Source of the DNA: JAZSQZ01 sp045538175
GTDB taxonomy: Bacteria > Bacillota > Clostridia > Christensenellales > UBA1242
Direction of reading: 5' to 3'
Assembly (NCBI GenBank): GCA_045538175.1
Contig: JAZSQZ010000147.1
Location: forward strand, 1 to 64,000
DNA length: 64,000 nucleotides
The translations under genes were made by a program, and so were the position numbers. The notes beneath the pieces were generated by a model. That model had not been told where the DNA came from, ran no database searches, and saw nothing but the letters and a program-made list of their open reading frames with translations. Of this stretch, positions 53,701-61,312 are shown piece by piece (position 1 is the stretch's first letter; each line of letters opens with the position of its first letter).

Positions 53701-56080
53701 TTGCAGTTGTTAATTGATAAACTTTAGCATATGAATTTGCACCACTTGCTTTTGGCTTCCAAGAAAGTGTAAAAGCAGTGTTTGTTAAGAACATATCATA
53801 ATTTAAAACTGAGTTTGTTACTGTGCCTGGAAGAGCAGTTGATGAAATTGAACCTGTAACAACATTAAATCCATAATCGTTCTTTGCAACTGATGAAACT
53901 TTTACAGATTCGAAAGCAGTGTTATCAATGCAGTAGAAATATGTTGTTGTAATGTTGTTTTTTGTATCTCTTAAGTAGATGTAATAATAACCACTACTAT
54001 TTTTGCTAAAAGTATAAGTGTTATCGTTGTTTGTGACGTAATAGTTGTATGGGTAAGTGTTAACCATAAACTCATCAGGTGTGTCGCCTGTTGTTTTTAG
54101 TTGAAGGATACCACCAAGTGGGGTAGTGTTTTTGTTAAAGTTTTGATAGTATCTATAACTTACAACAACCGGAGCAAAGAATGTGTTAGGTCTTGTCCTT
54201 AAACTTACTCTTAAACTTTTGTTTGTGTAAGTGTCGATATCATAAACAGTGTTTCCATCATCGCTTACACCTTGGATCAAAAGATCTTGTAAAGTGTTGT
54301 TGATTTCGAAAACAAAATATTGTTTACCTTCAACAGTTTTACCTTTGATTGTTACATAGTAAACAACTTCCATAAGGTAAATGCCGTCAGATGTGATTGA
54401 AGAATCAGCTTCGTAATCTTGGTTGAAATCAAGTTCTGTAATACCATTGATATGGTTTGTAATATCTGTAAGAGCTTGTGCTTCGTCTGCTTCGTTTCTA
54501 TAACTTCTTGCAATAAATTTTGCAATACCTGTTGTAGCACCATTTGTTAATGTGCCATATCTTTCAAAACGAATAGGGCTTTGGTTTGTGATTGCGATAA
54601 GTGAAGGAACATTTGATAATCTTCCGTCGCCAGCGTTGATTGTTCTTTCTTTTGTTACGATATTTTCTGCATATACGCCAGAGTGTGTAACATCATTTTT
54701 AAGTTCTGTATATCTGTGATATGTGTCAGATTTTGTATCTTGGTCAAGATAGTCCATTCTAAAACCGAAGATTGTAAGGGTTTGTTGTTGGATATCATCT
54801 GGCAACAATTCTTCGTTTGCAGTTGTATCAAGAATTTCGTATGTAACACTTCCTGTTGCTGATTTTGTACCAATCAAGAAGTAAAGACCAAATGAGTAGT
54901 CACCAAGGCAAGAGTTGTTGATGTCTTCTTCAATTAAGAATTGTTCAAACTCTTCAAGGTTGAATTTTGCATAATAGAAAATGTCTTCTTCAACATTATC
55001 TGTTGCACTGTCGTCAGCCCTTACGTAATAAGTGTTCATATTGAAGATTTTTTCTGAGTTTAGAAGTTTTAATGAAATTCTACCTGTGATTGTGCCTGAT
55101 GGAAGAAGTCTGTTTGCTTCGTCTTGGTAAGAAATCAAAGGTTTGAAACTTTCAAATTCGCTTGTGTTTTGATATGAGAATGTGTATGTGTTAAAACCTG
55201 TTTTGTAGTCAAAGTATAAACCAAACTTTGTTGCATCAAATGAAAGGACAGGTTTATTTGCATAGTTGTAGTTGAAAATGTGATTTGTTGCAAAGTCATC
55301 ACCAAACTCTGCGTTTTCTGATAAGGTGTCGGCATTTTCAATACCTAGAGATTCACCACTTGTACCAGAAACATATGTGTAGTAGTCAACAACACGGAAG
55401 GTAAGTGTAAATGTGCAATTTTCACTTGTCCAGCCTTCGCTTGTTGTGTAGTTGTATGAAATTGTAAATGTATAACGACCTGTTCTGTCTGATGGAATTG
55501 AAAGTTGATTTCTATCACTACCATTTGTTGTGTATTCAGGAACTCTAGAATTTGCATCAGCTGATTCAAGCAAGTTTACTTCAAATTCAAAAGAAACGTC
55601 GTTTGTGTCATATGATCTATCAACAACAAGACTGAATTCGTCTGTACCATATAATTTTGCATCTACAAGAAGGGCAGAAGTTGTGGTTTCTGTGTTAATT
55701 GTTGGGTCGCCACTTGCTTTTGCTTCAGGGGTGTTGAAAGCAAAGTGAAGAGTGGTTTTGTTAAGTTGGTCATTACCACCAGCAGCATCTGCTTTTGAAG
55801 ACATAATGATATCAGGAATTTTTCCATTACTTACATCGTATGTAGTATATGGATTTTCGACACCTTCAATCTGTGTATGTGTGTACAAAGCATAAGGTAG
55901 TTCGCCTTCTTCGGTTTTTGACCAAAAGCCTTCTTCTTCGGTTGTAGCAAAGGAGCCACCACCAGCAGCAAAGGAATCTTTACCGTTTGTACCTGTTAAA
56001 AAAGGTGCACAAAAAATTCCTGCAAGTGAAGCAAGAAATAAGAATAAAACCAATGTGCATTTAAGAGATATTTTTTTCAT
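47723..56080 (-). CDS. Giant cell-surface protein, 2,785 residues
   Basis: Signal peptide at 1-35 (KKISLKCTLVLFLFLASLAG), a huge extracellular part rich in Thr, Ser, Asn, Tyr and Asp, and a single C-terminal membrane helix (AMAIIIIVVVAVTVVILTII) followed by KMRTKMKVK, so membrane-anchored rather than sortase-linked. Repeated beta-strand patterns such as GTYTITIHDN, GKYVVTFSG and DRTKPNENI suggest a string of Ig-like domains, without a clear catalytic motif. Few Cys. Likely an adhesin or surface-layer-like protein; function not predictable. AAGGGG precedes ATG. It sits between the Rho-like gene and the VirD4-like gene and has its own terminator. Confidence 0.9.
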   Translation of the reverse strand: MKKISLKCTLVLFLFLASLAGIFCAPFLTGTNGKDSFAAGGGSFATTEEEGFWSKTEEGELPYALYTHTQIEGVENPYTTYDVSNGKIPDIIMSSKADAAGGNDQLNKTTLHFAFNTPEAKASGDPTINTETTTSALLVDAKLYGTDEFSLVVDRSYDTNDVSFEFEVNLLESADANSRVPEYTTNGSDRNQLSIPSDRTGRYTFTISYNYTTSEGWTSENCTFTLTFRVVDYYTYVSGTSGESLGIENADTLSENAEFGDDFATNHIFNYNYANKPVLSFDATKFGLYFDYKTGFNTYTFSYQNTSEFESFKPLISYQDEANRLLPSGTITGRISLKLLNSEKIFNMNTYYVRADDSATDNVEEDIFYYAKFNLEEFEQFLIEEDINNSCLGDYSFGLYFLIGTKSATGSVTYEILDTTANEELLPDDIQQQTLTIFGFRMDYLDQDTKSDTYHRYTELKNDVTHSGVYAENIVTKERTINAGDGRLSNVPSLIAITNQSPIRFERYGTLTNGATTGIAKFIARSYRNEADEAQALTDITNHINGITELDFNQDYEADSSITSDGIYLMEVVYYVTIKGKTVEGKQYFVFEINNTLQDLLIQGVSDDGNTVYDIDTYTNKSLRVSLRTRPNTFFAPVVVSYRYYQNFNKNTTPLGGILQLKTTGDTPDEFMVNTYPYNYYVTNNDNTYTFSKNSSGYYYIYLRDTKNNITTTYFYCIDNTAFESVKVSSVAKNDYGFNVVTGSISSTALPGTVTNSVLNYDMFLTNTAFTLSWKPKASGANSYAKVYQLTTASNAENELSLIETNGEHWLTNRYQTGTLSTSYDDYKNSYNDLNAALSAESFFSNNGLYLFFVYDDAGNAFYYLIMIDDSTSEILQGHYDDPIAKTGWTDTYDKVNNPANYVKESTTLIFGSHKSIELTDIETNFDITIVDESYLLAYNTITGSSEITDKTSKFSFNFLENALSKTSYYGYASSTAYKIGTARNTGFNHFINIKINEITYKYEKTDPNTLITTNFGPAKMDPLTNWETTIYADNPQSDFTGEAYYVFTVTPANQVKEIPNVKRTRAIEMNFDAVEGTFYAYGNAEGDSTQRYIRKNSATNLNTLMFTYLNSSSASNSLDTMYGVGKLTYTYYEFQYSNTSPTSYPFKANPTISNESLLEYKVLSEDGRHYIIDGINLESTGTDTLTRPGKYILKRTYVGGGYINAQGDTDGSGCGPYKKVDNNGTITYELVDFGYDTWERSYVVYVDRNGIISTTYMDDTGFNELREVGENISVQLSTGYDDEWTFKNFFRTTSDDIILTTNKLPVKVNIPLSKYFFDKDLYSALNFAKLSITISYKNSANIYAPTMLYTIDGYDADNKYCTCSALKSLTNTRGDLIFSGEGTYTITIHDNTGYTDTEVDGSVNPTYITFKFTIQHKAPNGEITVNDSLLQNYDEMFDEYATNVSKAEGNYVKFEWTDPDDPYSAKVKTITVVAKDFTSKKVLDTERIDLSAYSKPEVVNVNPYYPADYTYIKDFKADHTPYTVEVFDRINYYKYDYYIKLDIENEIIYEITISYITPNTTSHGYGTFVNKKYTLIIDRTKPNENIDKLIDSETYLISSGYYADKTAIKNNFKEENITLVSDTLPQNIPTIYDYTFAANSKYVLGYNSSTRDTLTYFYFRNYKKYDGENISLTPDNKYYNDMSKFTNYPRFNPNYLVVGSNVWYKANYNLGSSALKDIIAQTYTDYGIPTSSDIITGFYEIIERDLAGNYRTFTVYFGDGTESHSLIEVEGTHLSGITHSATDKAEITANLNFSVTSLKAKLGWGTLSLTYSTYNNGVEHVTTLLTQKLTPYDTYSVSSQRLREINNRLVTSENKRFSLRLAPYNLNAAASSKHINIIVTATRLAEPEIIKVVVTNDDKTTTTTYTLKFPEKTNSTPIFLEYLEVVDLVTGQVKLLCENLENMKYELKGLSAGTYDVTYKDNYNGSYKYKYTVYPGMNYVSESEHLQYEFNEHSVIGDKIYSGGTVTVVYESKIYNVWISRNGSAEVEVTTDTKYGYNAVDYGEFKKFTLKTTYTLSGIDANLSVGGITEYTVRYVDKNSGNTAKTENFVIYNELPGISLKDEYNNPIFATETQSISSMTTSALKVSWDSLLNYPHSSLNGVIATLYKKAENSNSYTNPIILNNGQQVSEEGYYRLVLSNAILNNTRIVYFAITEGELPFYSVVIDNKEETILNASPLSINLINEKDSNNLTLKKSFETAIANSTELDETTKVFLTEKLSSTIQTANIEHYFSIYDSKVVTNSSMNLEIFEMYYLNNIYRAAKPNSDDSYVTTFYYIYGLNDPIYANIVAVTKVPNVNSLSINNNIITRLEYENTEVDPYKKEELYSPTKTGYTKVLTNSTTSNNQITIFWNTTAGNSTDWYNKGNYVLLNYTYNKNTSNNRVYGTILGDGTSTQVLTGSGLHNLKFYDLAGNQFKFKSTYYTFDSYDLYLIDQVIFDVNNDTKNIQYATYNDAVTIKINDFFSTYYTETSIKVTRNGSLSNAYTVDENDVYTFTASGKYVVTFSGTAKVDGVVYTLDSSSYNFTIVEPTSARLAYEFSEMTGYEIIKVTKDNIDITGKIKKQYGTDTIKTLFLSPDEENFGNGFYKITMSVKYNELLDPEVFTFGVTINNEIPVITSDPLPGGTTKGTITITYNPYLIYNQLGKSKIVVLTYNSDTNYFYEMASQEITEENSAGKNVATITLNQTNSYYIQILTDSGNVVLSFRVNRAEPLNAMAIIIIVVVAVTVVILTIIFIKMRTKMKVK

Positions 56081-56120
56081 AATTTAACCCCTTTTTTATT
56101 ATTCTTTTGCAAAATCATAT

Positions 56121-56149
56121 ATTATATTACTTAATAATATATATATTAA
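56121..56149 (-). promoter_or_regulatory. Possible promoter of the giant surface protein gene
   Basis: Minus strand TTAATA, 17-base spacer, TATAAT; the region is very A/T-rich, so the match is only moderate. Confidence 0.4.
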
Positions 56150-56218
56150 CATATTATTCATTTATATGTAAAACAAAAACGAGTGGTTTTTGCTTTTTCG
56201 GGAGTAAAAAATTGATAA

Positions 56219-56252
56219 AAAAAATAAAAAAATGAACCAAATTTTTGGTTCT
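56219..56252 (-). terminator. Terminator of the VirD4-like gene
   Basis: GAACCAAA / TTTGGTTC-type stem flanked by A- and T-runs; the U-run lies on the minus strand toward the giant gene. Confidence 0.85.
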
Positions 56253-56262
56253 TTTTTTACTA

Positions 56263-58266
56263 TTATAATCCACCGTTTACATTAAAACCTGTTGTTTGTT
56301 TTGCCTTGAAAACAATGTTATTTCTTTCGGCAATACTGTAAGCAACTCTTGCTTCATCAAGTGATCTTGATGGTACATAATCTTGAGATGCTTTTGTGTT
56401 ATCAAACATAGGTGTTGCCCAAGCATAAGTAGATTTTGTTCTAATAGGGAATTCGTTAAGAATTTTGATAACAATTTCACCTGTTGTTCCGCCACCCAAG
56501 TGACCAAGTTCATCAGGGTAGATAAGTGGACGAGAAGCAGTAGATGTGCTTGTTGTTTTGCTGTTATCTTTACTATCTTTTTGCTTACTTTCAGATGTTG
56601 AAGTTGTTTCCAAAGATACTTCACCACAAAGCTTACTAAACTCTTCACAAGTCTTTGCGTCGTCAGTACCGATGAATATCTTGATAGGGCAGTTACCTTT
56701 AAGGGTTGCTGCGACATCGTCACCATATTTAGCATTTAATTGGCTAAACGATTGGACTACGAGTGCAAAGAAGATATTTCTACTACGTGAAACCGTAATC
56801 ATACTATCAATCTTTTCAATCTTTGGAAGGTTAGCAAACTCATCAAGAAGGAAGTATACTGTTCTTGGAAGTTTGTAATCTGGACAGTAGTTAGCAAGGT
56901 CAACAAGTTTTTTGTAAAGTTGAGAAATACACATTGTAGCAATACCGTGACGTGATTCTTTTTCATCAGGAATAATGATAAAGAGAGCAGTTGGTTTTTC
57001 AGCAAATGTGTCAAATTCCATTTCGTTTAAGCTTGTTGCAAAACACATACCAGAGTCGTTAAAGATACCAAGTCTAGCTGAAACAATACCCATATAAGAT
57101 TTGGTTGTTGTTGGAGCGTTGTTGATAGCTGTTGTAACAAGTTGTAAAACTTTACTAAATTTATCTCTACCAAGGAAATATTGTCTAAGAGTTTTGTATG
57201 GATTGTCTGGGTCTGGGTCTTTAAAGTTAGCAATTCTTGAAAGGTTGTAGAAGTTGAATTTTTCTCTTGTCATACCAAGTTCAGGAACTAAACTATCTTC
57301 AAGCATAGCCATCATTGTACCACAAACGAATTCTTGAGCACCTCTATCCCAGCTTGAGTCGTTTTTGTTTTCGATAGGACATAATACTGTTGCAATTTCA
57401 CGAATTTCGTTTTCTGCAAGGTCGATAAGTTCAGCCTTTCTTGAAGACAAGTCCATCTCAAGTGCTTCGCTATTAGGGTAGGCGATACCGTTAAACTCAT
57501 ACCATTCGTTATTGTATTCTTTTGCGATGATTTTAAGTTTAAAATCTGCAGGGTTAACATTTCTGTGTACAACAACTTTTTCTCTTAAGTGGTGTGCTTC
57601 TTGATACATCATATATGCGTTATCAAGTGGATTCCAACGGGTAGAAGCATAAGGTTGTCTTAAGTTGAAAACTTTAACATCATATCCTTCTTTTCTTAAT
57701 TTGTTGCTGTTCTTTTCAAAAAGTTCGCCCTTAGGGTCGGTAATAACAAAACTTGGTTTTGTTTTTGTGCCTGAAAGGATTTGAATTTGTGGGTTGATAA
57801 ATCTTTCAGTTTTACCTGTACCGGTTGTACCAATAACCATAGCGTGAATTGGTTTGTACATATTGATTAAAAGTTTGTTACCATCAAGTTGACTTCTAAG
57901 TAACATACCGTCGTTTGAAGTTTTTAATGTTTCCCAAGTACAGAACATAAACTTCTTTTCTGTTCTAAGTTCTTTTTCGGTTAAGAAGCGAGAATCGAAG
58001 TATTGTTCCATTTCTTTACCGTCTTTGCTTTTAGAACCGGTTTTCTTTTTGTCGTCTTTTCCGTCAGCAAGTTTTGCAAGTTTGTAAATAAGGTATGCAC
58101 CTACGCCACAAAATGTTGTTGCTGGTTGGAAAGTACCTGGCATAATTGCTTCTTGAATAGTCCTAGTTGCTGGGTCCATAAGCATATATGTTATAACAAC
58201 ACCAACTGCATAGGAGCCTACTGCGATTAGGATTAGAAGTAAAAGCCCAGAAAAAAATTTTTTCAT
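56263..58266 (-). CDS. VirD4/TraG-family type IV secretion coupling ATPase
   Basis: 667 residues. Two N-terminal membrane helices (about 5-25 and 48-68), then an ATPase domain with Walker A IGTTGTGKTE (about 145) and Walker B VYFLLDEFANLPKIE (about 455). SFVITDPKGEL and RWNPLD are typical of the TraG/VirD4 family. It would recruit DNA or protein substrates to a type IV secretion channel. GGAGG 5 bases upstream of ATG. It faces away from the pilin-like gene. No relaxase is next to it in this window. Confidence 0.92.
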   Translation of the reverse strand: MKKFFSGLLLLILIAVGSYAVGVVITYMLMDPATRTIQEAIMPGTFQPATTFCGVGAYLIYKLAKLADGKDDKKKTGSKSKDGKEMEQYFDSRFLTEKELRTEKKFMFCTWETLKTSNDGMLLRSQLDGNKLLINMYKPIHAMVIGTTGTGKTERFINPQIQILSGTKTKPSFVITDPKGELFEKNSNKLRKEGYDVKVFNLRQPYASTRWNPLDNAYMMYQEAHHLREKVVVHRNVNPADFKLKIIAKEYNNEWYEFNGIAYPNSEALEMDLSSRKAELIDLAENEIREIATVLCPIENKNDSSWDRGAQEFVCGTMMAMLEDSLVPELGMTREKFNFYNLSRIANFKDPDPDNPYKTLRQYFLGRDKFSKVLQLVTTAINNAPTTTKSYMGIVSARLGIFNDSGMCFATSLNEMEFDTFAEKPTALFIIIPDEKESRHGIATMCISQLYKKLVDLANYCPDYKLPRTVYFLLDEFANLPKIEKIDSMITVSRSRNIFFALVVQSFSQLNAKYGDDVAATLKGNCPIKIFIGTDDAKTCEEFSKLCGEVSLETTSTSESKQKDSKDNSKTTSTSTASRPLIYPDELGHLGGGTTGEIVIKILNEFPIRTKSTYAWATPMFDNTKASQDYVPSRSLDEARVAYSIAERNNIVFKAKQTTGFNVNGGL

Positions 58267-58297
58267 ATTTCCTCCAAAACTTTAAAATACATATATT

Positions 58298-58326
58298 ATT
58301 ATAATTATTGTTTCAAATTAAAACAA
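58298..58326 (-). promoter_or_regulatory. Promoter of the VirD4-like gene
   Basis: Minus strand TTGTTT, 17-base spacer, TATAAT. Confidence 0.55.
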
Positions 58327-58437
58327 GAAAAAACAGGCAATATTTTAACTTTTTTTGAATAATTGTTTAAAAAACAATGCAAAATATATTTGAATTGTAA
58401 AAAAAATAAAAAAAATAAAAAAAAATGTTGAAAACGT

Positions 58438-58466
58438 TTGATTAAAATATTTTTTTATGATAAATT
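58438..58466 (+). promoter_or_regulatory. Promoter of the pilin-like gene
   Basis: TTGATT, 17-base spacer, TAAATT with TGA before the -10. The A-rich stretch at 58380-58430 lies directly upstream. Confidence 0.5.
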
Positions 58467-58505
58467 ACCTATGTAAAAAATTTTATAAAGGAGAAAGGGA
58501 GATAG

Positions 58506-58877
58506 ATGTTAAATTTATTAAATCAAATTGGAATGTTCTTTATCAACATGTTTGGTGGAATTTTTAACCCAAGTTCTGATTCATTCAAAACATTCTCATG
58601 GTTGTATCCTATTGCAAAGTTCCTTGATGATGTATTTATTCCTGTTATCATCATTGTTGCTGTTGCTGGCGCAATCTGGGTTGTTGTCCTTGGTGTAAAT
58701 TTGGCTCGTGCTGAATCTGCAGATAAAGCTCAAGAAGCAAAGAAAAGACTTATTAACGTCGTCGTTGCTATTGTTGCTGTTATCATCCTTGTATTCTTAC
58801 TTGCATTCTTTGCATCTAACGTTGGTACATGGTTCGGTTCAAGTGCTTCAAACCCATTTAGTACTGTTGCTGGTTAA
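58506..58877 (+). CDS. Pilin-like conjugal transfer protein (VirB2/Mbov_0395-type)
   Basis: 123 residues with two membrane helices (about 45-65 and 85-105) joined by a short charged loop, NLARAESADKAQEAKKRLIN. This pattern matches small VirB2-type pilin-like proteins of Gram-positive and mycoplasma conjugative elements. Duplicated purine-rich ribosome binding sites (AAAGGAG and AAAGGGAG) precede ATG. A terminator with UUCG loop follows, so it may be made in excess over downstream subunits. Confidence 0.82.
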   Translation: MLNLLNQIGMFFINMFGGIFNPSSDSFKTFSWLYPIAKFLDDVFIPVIIIVAVAGAIWVVVLGVNLARAESADKAQEAKKRLINVVVAIVAVIILVFLLAFFASNVGTWFGSSASNPFSTVAG

Positions 58878-58924
58878 TAAGGGGCAGTCGGGATTAAAGT
58901 TAAAACCAACAAAGTATTCAATTG

Positions 58925-58953
58925 AAAGAGAGAGCTTCGGCTCTCTTTTTTGT
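58925..58953 (+). terminator. Pilin-like gene terminator
   Basis: GAGAGC / GCTCTC stem with UUCG tetraloop and T-run. Confidence 0.93.
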
Positions 58954-59014
58954 TTTTCATAAATTTTAACATTTAAAATAATTGTGGATAATTGCTAAAT
59001 CTTGGCTCATTTTG

Positions 59015-59043
59015 TTGCCAAAAAAATAAAGATTGGGTATAAT
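59015..59043 (+). promoter_or_regulatory. Promoter of the 691-residue lipoprotein gene
   Basis: TTGCCA, 17-base spacer, TATAAT; eleven of twelve consensus bases. Confidence 0.8.
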
Positions 59044-59091
59044 GAAACAAATAATATAGTTATAATTGTAGATAATAAAAAAGGAGTATAT

Positions 59092-61167
59092 ATGAAGAAA
59101 AATAAATTGTTGCATAGAATAAGAGCATTTCTCTTGGTTTTTCTTTTTATTCTTCCTTGTTTTTCGTTACTCGCTTGTAGTGGTGAAGGCGGTGGCGACG
59201 ATGGTGGAGTTGGTGGTGCCTTTAGCAATATTCCAACATACACAAAACCAACAGATAAGGGTATGTTAGAGTTAATGCCAGACGATGGTATTAGATTAAA
59301 ATATTTATACAAACCACAAGACTTAAGTCCTTATTATGAAAAAATTAAAGCAAGCATCTTTAACAGTGCAGAAAACACTCTTATAAATCTTGCTGGTGAA
59401 TACGGTCTTGATGACTATGTTGATGTATATAATGATGAATATACTGATACAGAACCAGAAAAAACAATCCTTTCTCCATTTGAAGCTATTTCAGCTTCAA
59501 CTTATTCTCAGTTGTTCAATGGTGCTACTATTTCGGCAACTCATAAAAAAATGTTAGCAAAATGTCAATATGCTTATTATGATGCTACAAACAAGTGGTA
59601 TGCTATAGGACCTGCAGATATTCCAGAAAACTTTATCACTTTCTCAGATGGTAAATATAAAATCAGCAACAGTGGTACTTTAACAAATATTGCTGACGCA
59701 TCAACTTCTAAAAGTGTTGAAGCTGGTGGAGAAATCGACGCTAACACAACATATTATTTCCGTAAAGGCGACGCAACTTTCTATCTATGGGTTGGAACTG
59801 CAACCAATATTGTATCTTCAACCGGTGGTAGAGCATTTACTGAAAAATTGTTAGACACTCACTATAATGCAATTGAAAGATCAGTTGTAAGTGTAGAAGG
59901 CGAAGTTGGTTCTATCACAATTAAAACTGAAAAGTGGGCATGGAATTTAGAAGATTATGATGACGCAACACCATTTGTTGATGCATATGTTGAAGCATAC
60001 AAAAACAAACTTGCTATAAATATTGCAAAAATTATTGCTTATGGTACAGGCGAGTTGACAGGTAACGCAAATTCTTTATATCAAGCAGCAGACAAAAATC
60101 CTAATATTAAGGCAGAAGAATTTGTCGAAGATTGTGTTTTAAGAATTGACCATATCGGTCTTTCAAGTGACGAAGCAGATTTGGTTGCAAAATATATCAC
60201 AGAAAATGTGGTTGGCACAAAAATTATGCAAGAAGACTCTACAAAGTATTCTTATTCAGGTTCAGAAAGTTTTGAACCAGGAACATTTTATGCAAACGAG
60301 ATTGCTGACAACACAAAAAGAGTCTTAATGATTCTTGGCGAAGATGAAAAACCTATCGGATACAACAACAAAATTGTTATTGACGAAAATTCTGCAAATA
60401 GCGTTGAAAATGGTTTTAGAAGAACAGCTTTATTTAAAAACTATTACAACACCGCAAGGGCAAGTTTAGAAAGAACAAGATTAGTTTATCCAGAAACACC
60501 TATTGTTGATTATGTTGACGTTGCTTATAATGTAAGTTCAGATGACGTTTTTGATATTACTTATGAAGAACCTGCAAATGGAAAAATTCAATCTATTGTT
60601 TTAACAAATGTTAATTCAAAAGATTTGGAAATTGCAAGTATCAGTTTTATGATAACTTCAATTCACGATGACGAACACGTTACATGGGATATTGATACAC
60701 TCGATATCTATATATATGCAAACCATTATCATAATGGGGTTTTGACACAATATTCTCTTGATAGTATGTTTTTATCAAAGGAAGAACCTAACAGTGAAAA
60801 CAATATTGATAGGGCTTATGGAACAATAAACGAAAAAACTTATAATATTTGGGACAATGACGATGCACCTGCATTTGTTGGCAAAGAATTAGTTTTATCT
60901 CAAAATACTCATACAGAACTTGACACTGAAGATTGGGGTGGTTTAAAAGACGGAAACGCAGGTGATATTGATAAAAAGAACAGTATCACTGAAAACACTT
61001 TCAAAAACTTCAAGAGTGTTAACTATGGTTTTGGTAACTCTGCTGCATACAATGGCGGTGGCGATTACTTAGAATTTTGTTTCGTCGTTGATGGTAAGGA
61101 CGCAACATTGCTAGATTGTTATAGTTATTCAATTGCAATAACAGGCTTATATGGAAGACAAGTGTAG
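59092..61167 (+). CDS. Large lipoprotein in the secretion locus, function unknown
   Basis: 691 residues. Signal peptide with lipobox LLAC, mature Cys at about 29, followed by a Gly/Asp-rich stretch. The remainder is soluble, acidic and rich in Tyr, Asn and Thr, with no motif I recognise. Located between the pilin-like and VirB6-like genes, it may be a surface or assembly component of the secretion apparatus. ATG at 59092 begins the signal peptide and follows AAGGAG; an upstream in-frame ATG at 59002 lies before the promoter. Confidence 0.82.
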   Translation: MKKNKLLHRIRAFLLVFLFILPCFSLLACSGEGGGDDGGVGGAFSNIPTYTKPTDKGMLELMPDDGIRLKYLYKPQDLSPYYEKIKASIFNSAENTLINLAGEYGLDDYVDVYNDEYTDTEPEKTILSPFEAISASTYSQLFNGATISATHKKMLAKCQYAYYDATNKWYAIGPADIPENFITFSDGKYKISNSGTLTNIADASTSKSVEAGGEIDANTTYYFRKGDATFYLWVGTATNIVSSTGGRAFTEKLLDTHYNAIERSVVSVEGEVGSITIKTEKWAWNLEDYDDATPFVDAYVEAYKNKLAINIAKIIAYGTGELTGNANSLYQAADKNPNIKAEEFVEDCVLRIDHIGLSSDEADLVAKYITENVVGTKIMQEDSTKYSYSGSESFEPGTFYANEIADNTKRVLMILGEDEKPIGYNNKIVIDENSANSVENGFRRTALFKNYYNTARASLERTRLVYPETPIVDYVDVAYNVSSDDVFDITYEEPANGKIQSIVLTNVNSKDLEIASISFMITSIHDDEHVTWDIDTLDIYIYANHYHNGVLTQYSLDSMFLSKEEPNSENNIDRAYGTINEKTYNIWDNDDAPAFVGKELVLSQNTHTELDTEDWGGLKDGNAGDIDKKNSITENTFKNFKSVNYGFGNSAAYNGGGDYLEFCFVVDGKDATLLDCYSYSIAITGLYGRQV

Positions 61168-61191
61168 AATAAAAATTTTTACACTTTTTTT
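61161..61191 (+). terminator. Terminator overlapping the lipoprotein stop codon
   Basis: AGTGTA / TACACT stem with A/T-rich loop and seven-T tail; the TAG stop lies in its left arm and loop. Confidence 0.65.
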
Positions 61192-61221
61192 CACAATTTA
61201 AAAAAAAGTAGCAAAAATGAA

Positions 61222-61250
61222 TATACAAATTTAAAAAAGTTTGTTATACT
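61222..61250 (+). promoter_or_regulatory. Promoter of the VirB6-like gene
   Basis: TATACA, 17-base spacer, TATACT with TGT before the -10 (extended -10). Confidence 0.6.
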
Positions 61251-61312
61251 ACACGTAAGTTGAACTATATTTATCCAAAAAATCTATAAAAAAATATATA
61301 GGGGAAAGATAA

